NCBI RefSeq assembly: GCF_014298075.1 | Contig: NZ_CP060418.1 | Coordinates: 930,001-994,000 of the forward strand | Length of the DNA stretch: 64,000 nt | Source: Enterobacter sp. JUb54 | GTDB lineage: Bacteria > Pseudomonadota > Gammaproteobacteria > Enterobacterales > Enterobacteriaceae | Reading direction: 5' to 3' | Shown here: in pieces, positions 53,456 to 62,214 of the stretch | How the letters are laid out: each line of letters begins with the position of its first letter | How positions within the stretch are numbered: the first letter of the stretch is position 1 | Made by a program: the position numbers and the translations under genes | The notes under the pieces: model-generated | What the model was told of the DNA's origin: nothing | The model's input: the letters and a program-made list of their open reading frames with translations, nothing else | The model's database searches: none

Positions 53456-54349
53456 ATGAGAATGAGTGTCAAACAGTTACGCGCGTTTTTAGCGGTAGCT
53501 CACACTCTGAATTTCGCCCATGCCAGCGAGCGACTGAATCTTTCGCAGCCGGCGCTGAGTTTGACCATCAAGGGGCTGGAGGAGGTACTCGGCGGGGCTT
53601 TACTGCAGCGCAGCACCCGCAAAGTGACCTTGACCCAGGAGGGGGAGATCTTCTTACCGATGGCCCGCCAGCTGCTGGCAGACTGGGACAATGCCGAGGA
53701 GGCGATGCGCCAGAGCTTTACGTTGCAGCGTGGCAAAATCTCGGTGGCGGCGATGCCCTCCTTTGCGGCCAACGTGCTGCCTGAGGTGTTGAAAACCTTC
53801 CGCGACCGCTATGCCGGTATCAACGTGACGGTGCATGATGTGATTAACGAACAGGTGATTGAGATGGTCCGCGAGGGGCGGGTGGAGATGGGGATCGCCT
53901 TCGAACCGGCGCCGACCAATAATTTACTGTTTACCCCGCTCGGGGTTGACCGGTTTATCGCCATCGTGCCGAAAACCTCGCCGCTCGCCAGCAAGCATCG
54001 TCTCTGCTGGCGCGAGCTGCTGAGCCTCGATTTTATTACCCTGCAGCGGCCTTCTGCGGTTCGCCTGATGCTGGAAGAGGAGCTGGCGCGCAGCGGGCGT
54101 AAGCTGGATGTGGCGCTGGAAAGTCACCAACTGGTAACGGTGGGCAGAATGGTGGCCAGCGGCCTCGGCGGCAGTGCCGTTCCGGCATTATGTCAGTCAC
54201 AGATGCAGGCGCTGGGAGCGGTGTGTCTGCCGCTCGACAATCCGCAGATCGAGAAGTGCGTTGGGGTGATTCACGCCGGGCATATGCAGCTGTCAAAAGC
54301 GGCGCAGGCGCTGCTGGAGACGCTGAAAGGGGCGTTTTCGCCGGGCTGA
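53456..54349 (+). CDS. LysR-family regulator of the ketone-body operon
   Basis: A 297-residue LysR protein with HTH at about residues 16-50 (ASERLNLSQPALSLTIK) and a standard effector domain. It is divergent from the CoA transferase operon. The local palindrome suggests direct control. Its effector is likely acetoacetate, hydroxybutyrate or a CoA derivative; this is inference. AACAGGATG lies upstream of the ATG. Confidence 0.87.
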   Translation: MRMSVKQLRAFLAVAHTLNFAHASERLNLSQPALSLTIKGLEEVLGGALLQRSTRKVTLTQEGEIFLPMARQLLADWDNAEEAMRQSFTLQRGKISVAAMPSFAANVLPEVLKTFRDRYAGINVTVHDVINEQVIEMVREGRVEMGIAFEPAPTNNLLFTPLGVDRFIAIVPKTSPLASKHRLCWRELLSLDFITLQRPSAVRLMLEEELARSGRKLDVALESHQLVTVGRMVASGLGGSAVPALCQSQMQALGAVCLPLDNPQIEKCVGVIHAGHMQLSKAAQALLETLKGAFSPG

Positions 54350-54362
54350 GTCGGCTGAGGTC

Positions 54363-54389
54363 AAAAAAAACCGGCGCAGCGCGCCGGTT
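54363..54389 (-). terminator. Rho-independent terminator of the 46-residue peptide gene
   Basis: AACCGGCGC pairs with GCGCCGGTT around a 3-nt loop (54369-54389). Eight As on the plus strand (54363-54370) give a U-run on the minus strand, so it terminates the minus-strand peptide gene. It lies 15 bp downstream of the LysR stop. Confidence 0.85.
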
Positions 54390-54395
54390 CAGAAA

Positions 54396-54536
54396 TCAGA
54401 TTTTGCAGGCGTCGCCGCAATCATCATCGGCAACAATCGCCTGGGCTTTTTTGTCGGCGTCTTCGAGGCGTTCGGCATTACGCTCTTGCGCTTCTTCCAG
54501 ACCGCTGAATACCAGGTTGTCGAGATCAATTTCCAT
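54396..54536 (-). CDS. 46-residue acidic peptide with C-terminal Cys pair
   Basis: An ATG at 54536 with a weak AGGT site opens a 46-codon frame ending at TGA complement 54396-54398, immediately followed by a terminator. The sequence begins MEIDLDNLVFSGLEEAQERN, is acidic and charge-rich, and ends DDDCGDACKI. Real-gene evidence is the terminator, codon use and independence from neighbouring genes. No signal peptide is visible. A conserved C-terminal Cys motif is reminiscent of precursor peptides, but no modifying enzyme lies next to it. Function unknown. Confidence 0.6.
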   Translation of the reverse strand: MEIDLDNLVFSGLEEAQERNAERLEDADKKAQAIVADDDCGDACKI

Positions 54537-54840
54537 GAGTTACCTACTTTGCTTCTGTTTTGACTGTCGACAGATTATAGAGCAAAACCCGGAGGGGATG
54601 AACCCTGCGCCAGCGCCTACCGCACACAGCGATAATGCGCGGCCCCGATTGTCCGGTCACTCGCGCGCTGAGATCCTCACTAATAAGTATTGACGAGGGA
54701 CTGGGTTTAATTATACAGCGCAGAAAAGATTGCTTCGCTACATATTAAATGAAACGACAACGAGTTGGTGATTCACCGTTGACTTGAGCTGGTTATGATA
54801 TTATGCCCGCGATTATGGTTGATTCTATGGTTCTTCAATA
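54537..54840. other. Intergenic region, 304 bp, with extended -10 promoter for the VirK gene
   Basis: TG-N-TATTAT (54796-54804) is an extended -10 about 37 bp before the VirK start. TTGACT lies upstream at poor spacing. A PhoP-like half-site GGTTTA is present at about 54703. No gene is visible. Confidence 0.4.
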
Positions 54841-55749
54841 ATGACTCAAACAACAATAGTTGCCATCAAAGAATGGCGAAAAAATAATAAGTTAATCTGT
54901 CACATTAAACTCGAATATAAAAAGGTCTTACGTAAATGCAGAGAAATATCGCTGCCAGGAGGGAAATATAAAGAATACCAGGCGTTGTGTGAACAATATG
55001 CCTGCGCTCGTTTAACCGCTGCCACCGAAGGACTGGTGAGTTTTCAGGATAAGCCGTTCAAAGCCTATCTCAATAAAACCCTGTCCAAAAGAAGCAAGCT
55101 GGAAATTGCCCACGGTTCTTTGATTTTTATGGAGAAAACCTTCAGCAAGGCGGCGCTGGCGAAGCTGTATAACGTCCGCGAATTTGGCCTGACGCTGGCG
55201 GAGATCCCGCTAAAAGACGGCGCGCAGATCACGGTAAATCTTCTGGCATCGCCTTTTCAGGAAGAGGGCGAGCTGATGCTGTTAATGCTGCAGGGCGAAC
55301 AACGTCTCTACAGTATCTGTTTTTCCTGTACGGCAGATGGTCGGGCTTATATTGGTGGTATTCAGGGCGGGAAGGATATTTCCTCTGAAGAGATCAAGCT
55401 ATTGACCAAAGCATTGCATGGTACCCGGCCGAAAAATTTAATTATCTCTTTGCTGTATGGTTTTTTACAGCATAGCGATATTAATGCGCTGTATGCGGTC
55501 GATTCCGATTTCCACGTGAAAAGCGAGCAGGTAAAAACCAGCTATGCGGCACTGTGGCTGGAAGTCGGCGGGGAAAAACATCGTCGCGGTTGGTATAAAT
55601 TACCGGCGCAGGAGGTCAGGAAAAATATCGCCGAGGTGAAAAGTAAGCACCGCAGCCAGTTTATCAAACGCGAGGGTTTGAAAGAGCTGGCGCAGCTGGA
55701 GATGCTGACCACCCTGCGGCAGATCGGCGGGTATCAGCCCACCAGTTAA
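54841..55749 (+). CDS. VirK/YbjX family protein (DUF535)
   Basis: A 302-residue DUF535 protein, similar to E. coli YbjX and Shigella/Salmonella VirK. Family blocks are LSKRSKLEIAHGSLIFMEKT near residue 80, YIGGIQGGKDI near 168 and ARPKNLIISLLYGFLQ-like sequence near 197. VirK proteins affect outer-membrane properties and antimicrobial peptide resistance and are PhoP-associated in Salmonella. No signal peptide or membrane segment is evident. The reaction is unknown. Confidence 0.85.
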   Translation: MTQTTIVAIKEWRKNNKLICHIKLEYKKVLRKCREISLPGGKYKEYQALCEQYACARLTAATEGLVSFQDKPFKAYLNKTLSKRSKLEIAHGSLIFMEKTFSKAALAKLYNVREFGLTLAEIPLKDGAQITVNLLASPFQEEGELMLLMLQGEQRLYSICFSCTADGRAYIGGIQGGKDISSEEIKLLTKALHGTRPKNLIISLLYGFLQHSDINALYAVDSDFHVKSEQVKTSYAALWLEVGGEKHRRGWYKLPAQEVRKNIAEVKSKHRSQFIKREGLKELAQLEMLTTLRQIGGYQPTS

Positions 55750-55765
55750 CCTGCCGTTAACAGAT

Positions 55766-55797
55766 TACCGGGCCAGCAGGGGGCTGTCGGCCCGGTA
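55766..55797. terminator. Bidirectional hairpin between convergent genes
   Basis: TACCGGGCC (55766-55774) pairs perfectly with GGCCCGGTA (55789-55797) around a 14-nt loop. It lies between the VirK stop and the VOC stop. T-runs are weak. Confidence 0.55.
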
Positions 55798-55809
55798 TCT
55801 TCCACTAAA

Positions 55810-56193
55810 TCACGCCACAATCTCAATCAGGTTTCCATCCGGGTCTTTGATGACCGCTTCGTAATAGCCATCTCCGGTAGTGCGTGGAGGGGAGACCAGA
55901 ATGCCCTCGGCCTGCGCCTGTGCCGCCAGCGCATCAACCTGCTGCGCGCCGCCGACCGAAATGGCCAGATGTACCCAGCCGGTGTGGTTATTATCCGTCG
56001 CGCCCGGCTGTAATCCTGGTTTACTCATCAGTTCAATGGCGATGTCGTCGCCGATCTTCACAAAGTAAGACTCAAAGCCGGGGTTGGTCTGGCTGCAATA
56101 TTTCTCGTTAATCTGGCCGTTAAAGAACCCGGTCCAGAAACGGGCCTGCTGCTCAAGCTGGTGGGTCCATAAGGCGATGTGGGCGACTTTCAT
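55810..56193 (-). CDS. VOC (glyoxalase/dioxygenase-fold) family protein
   Basis: A 127-residue single vicinal-oxygen-chelate protein. Metal-binding positions are consistent with His5 in KVAHIALW, His64 in GWVHLAISVG and a C-terminal Glu in IKDPDGNLIEIVA. The ATG at 56193 has AGGAG upstream. It could be a lyase, dioxygenase or glyoxalase-like enzyme; substrate unknown. It is convergent with VirK and divergent from the DeoR gene. Confidence 0.82.
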   Translation of the reverse strand: MKVAHIALWTHQLEQQARFWTGFFNGQINEKYCSQTNPGFESYFVKIGDDIAIELMSKPGLQPGATDNNHTGWVHLAISVGGAQQVDALAAQAQAEGILVSPPRTTGDGYYEAVIKDPDGNLIEIVA

Positions 56194-56285
56194 GGTAGCT
56201 CTCCTGAGAAGACGGGTTGACAGAGCAAGGGCCAATGCATGATCATGCTCTTTATTGCTCGATTAAGGTTAATAAAGGAGTTTGT

Positions 56286-57056
56286 GTGCTCGATTATGCA
56301 GCTTTCCCTCAGCAGCGACAAGCGCTTATTTGTCAGATCCTTCAGGAGAACGGGCGGGTGGTATGTGCGGAGTTGGCAACCCGCTTAAACGTCTCAGAGC
56401 ACACTATTCGCCGGGATCTGCATGAACTGAGCAAAGATGGCTTTTGCAAAAAGGTCTACGGCGGTGCGGTTATGAACCTGCCGGAAGCCGGCGACTACAG
56501 CGATCGCAAAGACAAAAATACGGCAACAAAACTCAGGATCGCGCAGAAATGCGCAAGACTGGTGAAACCCGGCGGCTGTATTTTTATCGATACCGGCACC
56601 ACCAATCTGGCGATGGCCGAAGCGTTGCCGGCAGAGCTGGCGCTGACGGTGGTAACTAACTCCCCGGAAATCGCCGCGGTGCTGCTGAAAAAGCCGCGCT
56701 ATGACGTGGTGATGCTTGGCGGGCAGGTGCAGCGGGCCTCGGGCGGTTGCGTCGGCGCCTCGGCGGTGGCCCAGCTGCAGGGCGTGCTGTTTGACCAGGG
56801 GTTTATCGGCGGCTGTGCGATGGCGCCGGAGTCGGGCCTGACCGGGTTTGACTACGCCGATTGTGAGTTCAAAAAAGCGGTGATTAAACAGTGCAGCGAG
56901 ATAATCGTCGGCCTGACCTCCGATAAAATCCCGGCGGTGGCCCGGTTTGTGGTGACCGAAAGCAGCGGGATCGATGTGCTGGTGGTGGAGGAGAACGTCA
57001 GCCGGCAGTACCGCGATGCCTTCCGTGAGCACGATATCCGTATCTATACCGTCTGA
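56286..57056 (+). CDS. DeoR-family transcriptional regulator
   Basis: A 256-residue DeoR protein. The N-terminal HTH is VCAELATRLNVSEHTIRRDL (about residues 24-43), and a phosphosugar-binding-like domain follows (GGCIFIDTGTTNLAMAEALP, about 97-116). The GTG at 56286 with AGGAG 5 bases upstream is chosen over an unsupported upstream ATG. DeoR proteins usually sense sugar phosphates. It lies before the xanthine dehydrogenase-like genes but a terminator intervenes, so its target is uncertain. Confidence 0.82.
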   Translation: MLDYAAFPQQRQALICQILQENGRVVCAELATRLNVSEHTIRRDLHELSKDGFCKKVYGGAVMNLPEAGDYSDRKDKNTATKLRIAQKCARLVKPGGCIFIDTGTTNLAMAEALPAELALTVVTNSPEIAAVLLKKPRYDVVMLGGQVQRASGGCVGASAVAQLQGVLFDQGFIGGCAMAPESGLTGFDYADCEFKKAVIKQCSEIIVGLTSDKIPAVARFVVTESSGIDVLVVEENVSRQYRDAFREHDIRIYTV

Positions 57057-57068
57057 CTCCCCGGTCTT

Positions 57069-57100
57069 AGGTCGCCGACAGTCGCGCAGGCGACCTTTAT
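57069..57100 (+). terminator. Terminator after the DeoR gene
   Basis: AGGTCGCC (57069-57076) pairs with GGCGACCT (57089-57096) around a 12-nt loop, followed by TTATT. The rest of the 305-bp gap to 57361 holds the sigma-54-like element. Confidence 0.75.
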
Positions 57101-57259
57101 TAAATTGAGAAATTCCCCTTTATCACTTTGATAATTTCGCCGCTTGCCCGCCATCTTCCGGCCCGGCGACGCGCCAATCCTCACTATTTTTCCCTGCTGC
57201 CGCCGCTTTTTGCGTTTGCAGTCACAAAAAGCAGCGCTAACTTCCTGCCCGCATAACTC

Positions 57260-57275
57260 TGGCACAGATATTGGA
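57260..57275 (+). promoter_or_regulatory. Sigma-54-like element before the fused xanthine dehydrogenase gene
   Basis: TGGCAC-N5-TTGGA keeps the -24 GG and spacing of an RpoN promoter, but the -12 GC reads GG. It lies about 87 bp before the ATG. It is a weak candidate only. Confidence 0.3.
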
Positions 57276-57361
57276 TTTAGTAGTCCCCGATGAGGCTTTA
57301 CCCGTGGCGAACCAGGCCAGCGCCGGGTTTGCCAACAACGGTCAATAATAAGGGGAATGCT

Positions 57362-60300
57362 ATGTGTGCTTTACGTTCAGCGTCGCCAGGGCGTGTGGAT
57401 GGTCAGGCGAAAGTCAAAGGAACGGCCATTTATGGCGATGATATCACCCTGCCGGGCATGCTCTTTGGGGTTTGCCGCTATGCGGATATCCCGGCGGGCA
57501 AAATTGAACAGCTCGATTTAGACGAGGCGCTGGCGGTTGACGGCGTCGTGAAGATCGCCACCTGGCAGGATATTCCCGGGGAGTCGGTGGTGGGCGTAAT
57601 TGTGAAAGACTACCTGCCGATCATCAAAGATGAGGTGGTCTTTCACGGTGACGTCATCGCCGTTGTGGCCGCAACGACCTATGAAGCCGCCTGTGAAGCC
57701 GCCGACAAAATTCGCGTCCGCTATACGCCCTATACGCCGCTCACCGATATCGAACAGGCGCTGGCGCCGGACGCCCGTCGGATACACCCCGAACGCAGCG
57801 ACAACATCGCCGCGCATCATCACACCCTCAAAGGGGATATCGACAAGGGGTTTGCCGAAGCCCGCCACGTACTGGAACGCGAGTATGAAGTCGGTTTTCA
57901 GGAGCACGCCTACATCGAACCGGAAGTGGTTCTCAGTTGGTTAGACCCGACCGACGGCAGCCTGATTATCTCGGGCTCGATTCAAAACCCGCATCGGGTA
58001 CGCGGTTTCGTCGCGAAATTTATGGGCTGCCCGCAAAGCATGATTAACATTAAGCGTGCGGTGATGGGCGGCTCTTTTGGCGGTAAAGATGATGTGATTG
58101 ACCATCTGGCCTGTCGCTCGGCGTTGCTTACCCGCTTAACCGGGAGACCGGTGAAATTTACCTACACCCGCGAGCAGTCAATCATCGAAAGCTGTAAGCG
58201 TCACCCTTACAAAATGAAGTACAAGGTGGGCCTCAACGAGGCGGGACATATTGTGGCGATGAAAGTCACCATTCTGGCGGACAGCGGTGGCTATGCCGCC
58301 TCTTCGCCATTTGTCACCTGGCGCTCTTCAGTGCAGGCCGCGGGGCCGTATCGTATCCCCAATGTTCACATCGATGTGAAAGCGGTCTACACCAATAACA
58401 GCTACACCTCGGCGATGCGCGGCTTTGGCTCACCGCAGGTGGTGTATGCCCATGAATCGCTGATGGATGAGATTGCGGATTACCTCAACATGTCGCCGGT
58501 GACGCTACGGGAAATCAACGCGCTGCGCCAGGGCGACACTTCAATCACCGGGCAGGTTTTTGATAAACACACCGTGTCGGCGATCGAGGTGCTGAAAAAA
58601 GCCAGCAGCTCGGCGGAGTTTATGGCCAAACGCCAGCGCTATCATCTGCTGAACCAGCAGGGCGGCGTCTGGCGCTACGGTATTGGTCTGGCGCTCAGCT
58701 ATCGCGGCTGCTCCATCGGGGCGGAAGGGGTCGATACCTCAACGGCGTTGATTCAGGTTAACGAAGACGGCAGCGTCAATATCGCGACCTCGGTGTCGGA
58801 AAACGGCCAGGGGCTGCAGACCACTATGTCGCTGATTGCCGCGCAAGCCTTTGGTATTGACCTTGCGGAGATCCACTTCAGCGAGCCGCCAACCTCGGTG
58901 ATTGGCGACGGTGGTTCAACGGCGGCTACGCGAGGAACCATGGTCGGCGGCGGGGCGATTCTTGATGCTGCAGAGAAGATCAAGCAGCGTATTCTCAGCG
59001 TGGTGGGCGACACCATCGGTACCGAGGAGCTTGCCGACACCCTGTGGCAGGACGGCCTGATTATCAACAAACATGATCCTCGCCAGCAGATGGATTTCAA
59101 AACTGCGGTGAACAAAACCAAGTGGGCCAGCGTCAGCCTGACCGAATACGGCTGGTTTGTGCCGCCGCCGATCCACTGGGACGAAGAAAAAGGCTGCGGC
59201 AGCCCTTATTTCACCTGGGTTTATGGGTGCCAGGTGGCGGAAGTTCGGGTGAACACCAGCACCGGGAAAACCGACCTGCTACACGTAACCGCCGCGCATG
59301 ACGTCGGGCGGATCCTCAACCCGGTAGGTTTCGAAGGGCAGGTGTGCGGCGGTATCGCTCAGGGGTTTGGCTATGCGCTGCTGGAAGATTTCAATATCGA
59401 GCACGGCCAGGTGAAGTCAGAAAACTTCGACAGCTACCTGTTGCCCACCATCAAAGATATTCCGCGCATGACGGTGATTGGCGTTGAGAACCCGGATATT
59501 GCCGGGCCAATGGGGGCGAAGGGGATCGGCGAGCCGGCCACCGAACTGGCCGCTGCGGCGATCAACAACGCGGTCAGTTTTGCCCTGGGGACGCGGTTCA
59601 ATAAGCTGCCGTTGACGCTGGAGCAGGTGATCCTCGGCTATAACCTGAAGAAACCGGCGCGCCAGAGTGAACTGATGATCGAGGCAGATAATAAAAAACA
59701 GGTGCTGCGTTTGACCGACGTAGAGGTGGTTCGTCCACAAAGTCTGGAACAGGCGCTTACGCTGCTGGCCCAGGAGGGGGTGACGGCGATTGCGGGGGGG
59801 ACGGATGTCATTGTGCAGGGACGGTTGCAAACCCGGCCGATGAAGCTGGTGGATATTTCCCGCCTGCCGGAACTGATCGGGATAACGGAAGATCCACACA
59901 CCCATGAGGTGATGATTGGCGCCGCGATGGCATTCAATCGTATTACCGAGCATCCGCTGCTGCGTGAACGCTATCCGCTGCTGGTGCAGGCCTGTCATAC
60001 GGTGGGTTCGCACCAGATCCGCAACCGTGCCACTATCGGCGGCAATATCGTCAACGCCGCGCCCTGCGGTGATTCGCTCCCGCCGGCCATTCTCTACGAT
60101 GCCAGTATCGAACTGCGTTCGCTGCACGGCGTGCGGCGGATGGCGCTGAGTGAGTTTGTGCTCTCCGGCTACAAAACCCAGCGTCAGGCGGATGAACTGC
60201 TGACCAAGGTGATCCTGCCGCCGCCGGCCAGGCCGCACGCCGCCGGTTTTTATCATCAGCTGGGGCGCCGCAACGCGCTGAATATCACCCGCCAGAGCCT

Positions 60301-60577
60301 GAGCGCGCTGATGGAGTTCGATAGCGACGGGACCGTCAGCTACTGCCGGCTGGTGGATGGCGCATTGTTTAGCAAGCCGCAGCGGTTGCTGGATGTTGAA
60401 CGCTGTCTGACGGGCCATGTGCTGAATAGTGACACCGTGGAGAGCGCCTGCGAGGTGCTGGATAAGCTGATCTACGCCGCCATCGGCAAGCGCTGGTCTG
60501 CCGCCTACAAACAGCCGGTCTTTATCAGCATGTTCCGCGACATGATGGCGCAGGCGCAACTGGCCCATGGGAAATAA
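57362..60577 (+). CDS. Xanthine dehydrogenase-family oxidoreductase, fused molybdopterin (XdhA-like) and FAD (XdhB-like) subunits
   Basis: A 1071-residue protein. Residues 1 to about 765 are a molybdopterin-binding aldehyde/xanthine oxidoreductase subunit with catalytic Glu724 in GAKGIGEPATELAAAAI and MGGSFGGKDDV near 235. Residues from about 780 on are the FAD-binding subunit with AIAGGTDVIVQG near 810 and RATIGGNIVNAAPCGDS near 888. In E. coli these are separate XdhA (752 aa) and XdhB (292 aa). Met772 marks the likely old start of the FAD gene; no stop separates the parts. The ATG at 57362 has AAGGGG upstream. The Fe-S subunit follows 44 bp later. The enzyme hydroxylates a purine, N-heterocycle or aldehyde in the cytoplasm. 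Confidence 0.88.
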   Translation: MCALRSASPGRVDGQAKVKGTAIYGDDITLPGMLFGVCRYADIPAGKIEQLDLDEALAVDGVVKIATWQDIPGESVVGVIVKDYLPIIKDEVVFHGDVIAVVAATTYEAACEAADKIRVRYTPYTPLTDIEQALAPDARRIHPERSDNIAAHHHTLKGDIDKGFAEARHVLEREYEVGFQEHAYIEPEVVLSWLDPTDGSLIISGSIQNPHRVRGFVAKFMGCPQSMINIKRAVMGGSFGGKDDVIDHLACRSALLTRLTGRPVKFTYTREQSIIESCKRHPYKMKYKVGLNEAGHIVAMKVTILADSGGYAASSPFVTWRSSVQAAGPYRIPNVHIDVKAVYTNNSYTSAMRGFGSPQVVYAHESLMDEIADYLNMSPVTLREINALRQGDTSITGQVFDKHTVSAIEVLKKASSSAEFMAKRQRYHLLNQQGGVWRYGIGLALSYRGCSIGAEGVDTSTALIQVNEDGSVNIATSVSENGQGLQTTMSLIAAQAFGIDLAEIHFSEPPTSVIGDGGSTAATRGTMVGGGAILDAAEKIKQRILSVVGDTIGTEELADTLWQDGLIINKHDPRQQMDFKTAVNKTKWASVSLTEYGWFVPPPIHWDEEKGCGSPYFTWVYGCQVAEVRVNTSTGKTDLLHVTAAHDVGRILNPVGFEGQVCGGIAQGFGYALLEDFNIEHGQVKSENFDSYLLPTIKDIPRMTVIGVENPDIAGPMGAKGIGEPATELAAAAINNAVSFALGTRFNKLPLTLEQVILGYNLKKPARQSELMIEADNKKQVLRLTDVEVVRPQSLEQALTLLAQEGVTAIAGGTDVIVQGRLQTRPMKLVDISRLPELIGITEDPHTHEVMIGAAMAFNRITEHPLLRERYPLLVQACHTVGSHQIRNRATIGGNIVNAAPCGDSLPPAILYDASIELRSLHGVRRMALSEFVLSGYKTQRQADELLTKVILPPPARPHAAGFYHQLGRRNALNITRQSLSALMEFDSDGTVSYCRLVDGALFSKPQRLLDVERCLTGHVLNSDTVESACEVLDKLIYAAIGKRWSAAYKQPVFISMFRDMMAQAQLAHGK

Positions 60578-60621
60578 TTATTACAACCGGGGCGCGGCGT
60601 CGCCCTGTACAGGACTGAGCA

Positions 60622-61080
60622 ATGAGCACAATTAACGTAAAGGTGAATGGCAAGCTGGTGAAGGCAAAGGTTGAGGGCCGCATGCGGCTGCTGGATTTGG
60701 TGCGGGATACCCTGCATTTGACCGCCACCAAAGAGGGTTGCTCCATCGGGGAGTGCGGGGCCTGTACGGTATTGATGGATGGCAATGCCGTCTGTTCCTG
60801 TATGGTTCTGGCGGGGCAGTGTGACGGGGCGGAGATAACGACCCTCGAAGGGCTGAACGATAACCCGCTGACGCAAAAGCTTCAGCAGGCGTTTGTCGAA
60901 AAAGGGGGCGTGCAGTGCGGTTTTTGTACGCCAGGCGTGCTGGTGAGCACCACCGCGCTGTTGACCGCCGAGCCCAACCCGACGGATGAGCAGCTCAAGG
61001 ATGTGCTGGAAGGCAATATCTGCCGCTGCACCGGCTATCAACCGATCCTGGATTCAATCCACCATGCCTTAAAGTCGTAG
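60622..61080 (+). CDS. [2Fe-2S] subunit of the xanthine dehydrogenase-family enzyme (XdhC-like)
   Basis: A 152-residue protein with two [2Fe-2S] centres. Cys40, Cys45, Cys48 and Cys60 form the plant-ferredoxin type site (GCSIGECGACTVL). Cys99, Cys102, Cys134 and Cys136 form the second (QCGFCTPG and CRCTGYQ). It transfers electrons from the Mo centre to FAD in the partner fusion protein. Length matches E. coli XdhC (159 aa). A tandem repeat array begins right after its stop. Confidence 0.92.
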   Translation: MSTINVKVNGKLVKAKVEGRMRLLDLVRDTLHLTATKEGCSIGECGACTVLMDGNAVCSCMVLAGQCDGAEITTLEGLNDNPLTQKLQQAFVEKGGVQCGFCTPGVLVSTTALLTAEPNPTDEQLKDVLEGNICRCTGYQPILDSIHHALKS

Positions 61081-61086
61081 CCGTAC

Positions 61087-62214
61087 AACCCCGGGGGCGG
61101 CGCAGATGCGCCTTGCCCGGGCTACGGGTCGTGCAGTCTGGTAGCCCAGACAGGTGCGCAGCACCGCCTCCGGGGAGGCGGCGTGGTTAACCCATCGCGC
61201 TTTCATGCTGGCGGGCTTCCGGCTTGCTGTACTCGTCAGTCACCGACAGCCCGGCGATGTTCCCGGGGGCGGCGCAGATGCGCCTTGCCCGGGCTACGGG
61301 TCGTGTAGTCTGGTAGCCCGGACAGGTGCGCAGCACCGCCTCCGGGAAGGCGACGTGATTAACCCATGGCGCTTTCGAGCAGGCGGGCTTCCAGCTTGTT
61401 GTGCTCGTCAGTCACCGACAGTTCGGCGATATTCCCGGGGGCGGCGCAGATGCGCCTTGCCCGGGCTACGGGTGTGCAGTCTGGTAGCCCGGACAGGTGC
61501 GCAGCACCGCCTCCGGGAAGGCGACGTGATTAACCCATGGCGCTTTCGAGCAGGCGGGCTTCCAGCTTGTTGTGCTCGTCAGTCACCGACAGTTCGGCGA
61601 TATTCCCGGGGGCGGCGCAGATGCGCCTTGCCCGGGCTACGGGTGTGCAGTCTGGTAGCCCGGACAGGTGCGCAGCACCGCCTCCGGGAAGGCGACGTGA
61701 TTAACCCATGGCGCTTTCGAGCAGGCGGGCTTCCAGCTTGTTGTGCTCGTCAGTCACCGACAGTTCGGCGATATTCCCGGGGGCGACACTGACGTGCCTT
61801 GCCCGGGCTACCGGCTGTGCGTTTGGTAGCCCGGACAGGTGCGCAGCACCGCCTCCGGGGAAGCGACGTGATTAATCCATTGCGCTTTCGCGCAGGCGGG
61901 CTTTCAGCTTGTCGTGCTCGTCAGTCACCGACAGCCCGGCGATGTTCCCGGGGGCGGCGCAGATGCGCCTTGCCCGGGCTACGGGTCGTGCAGTCTGGTA
62001 GCCCGGACAGGTGCGCAGCACCGCCTCCGGGGAGGCAGCCTGGTTAACCCATTGCGCTTTCGCTCAGGCGGGCTTCCGGCTTGTCGTGCTCGTCAGTCAC
62101 GGACAGTTCGGCGATGTTCCCGGGGGCGGCGCAGATGCGCCTTGCCCGGGCTACGGGTGTGCAGTCTGGTAGCCCGGACAGGTGCGCAGCACCGCCTCCG
62201 GGGAGGCGGCGTTA
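61087..62214. repeat. Tandem array of 171/172-bp units: REP/BIME-like hairpins plus fdhF 3' tails
   Basis: Seven copies of a GC-rich two-hairpin element start at about 61090, 61262, 61434, 61605, 61776, 61947 and 62119. The first hairpin is CCCGGG..GCGC/GCGC..CCCGGG; the second is CCCGGA..GGTGC/GCACC..CCGGG. Between them lie six extra copies of the last ~19 codons and stop of fdhF (at 61187, 61359, 61530, 61701, 61872 and 62044, about 57 bp each). These still read as, for example, DEHNKLEARLLESAMG on the minus strand. The seventh tail is the real end of fdhF at 62215. Units 61263-61776 are nearly identical, showing recent duplication. It fills the whole 1.1-kb gap between xdhC-like and fdhF. 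The plus-strand open frame through it is only a result of the 57-codon period. Confidence 0.9.

Noticed and set aside
54190-54693. A 167-codon plus-strand frame crossing the end of LysR and the peptide gene.
   Set aside because: It overlaps the LysR gene in another frame and the terminator; its composition is not protein-like.
61087-62214. Possible CRISPR array.
   Set aside because: The repeat unit is about 171 bp with no short repeat/unique-spacer pattern, and the units are near-identical over their full length.
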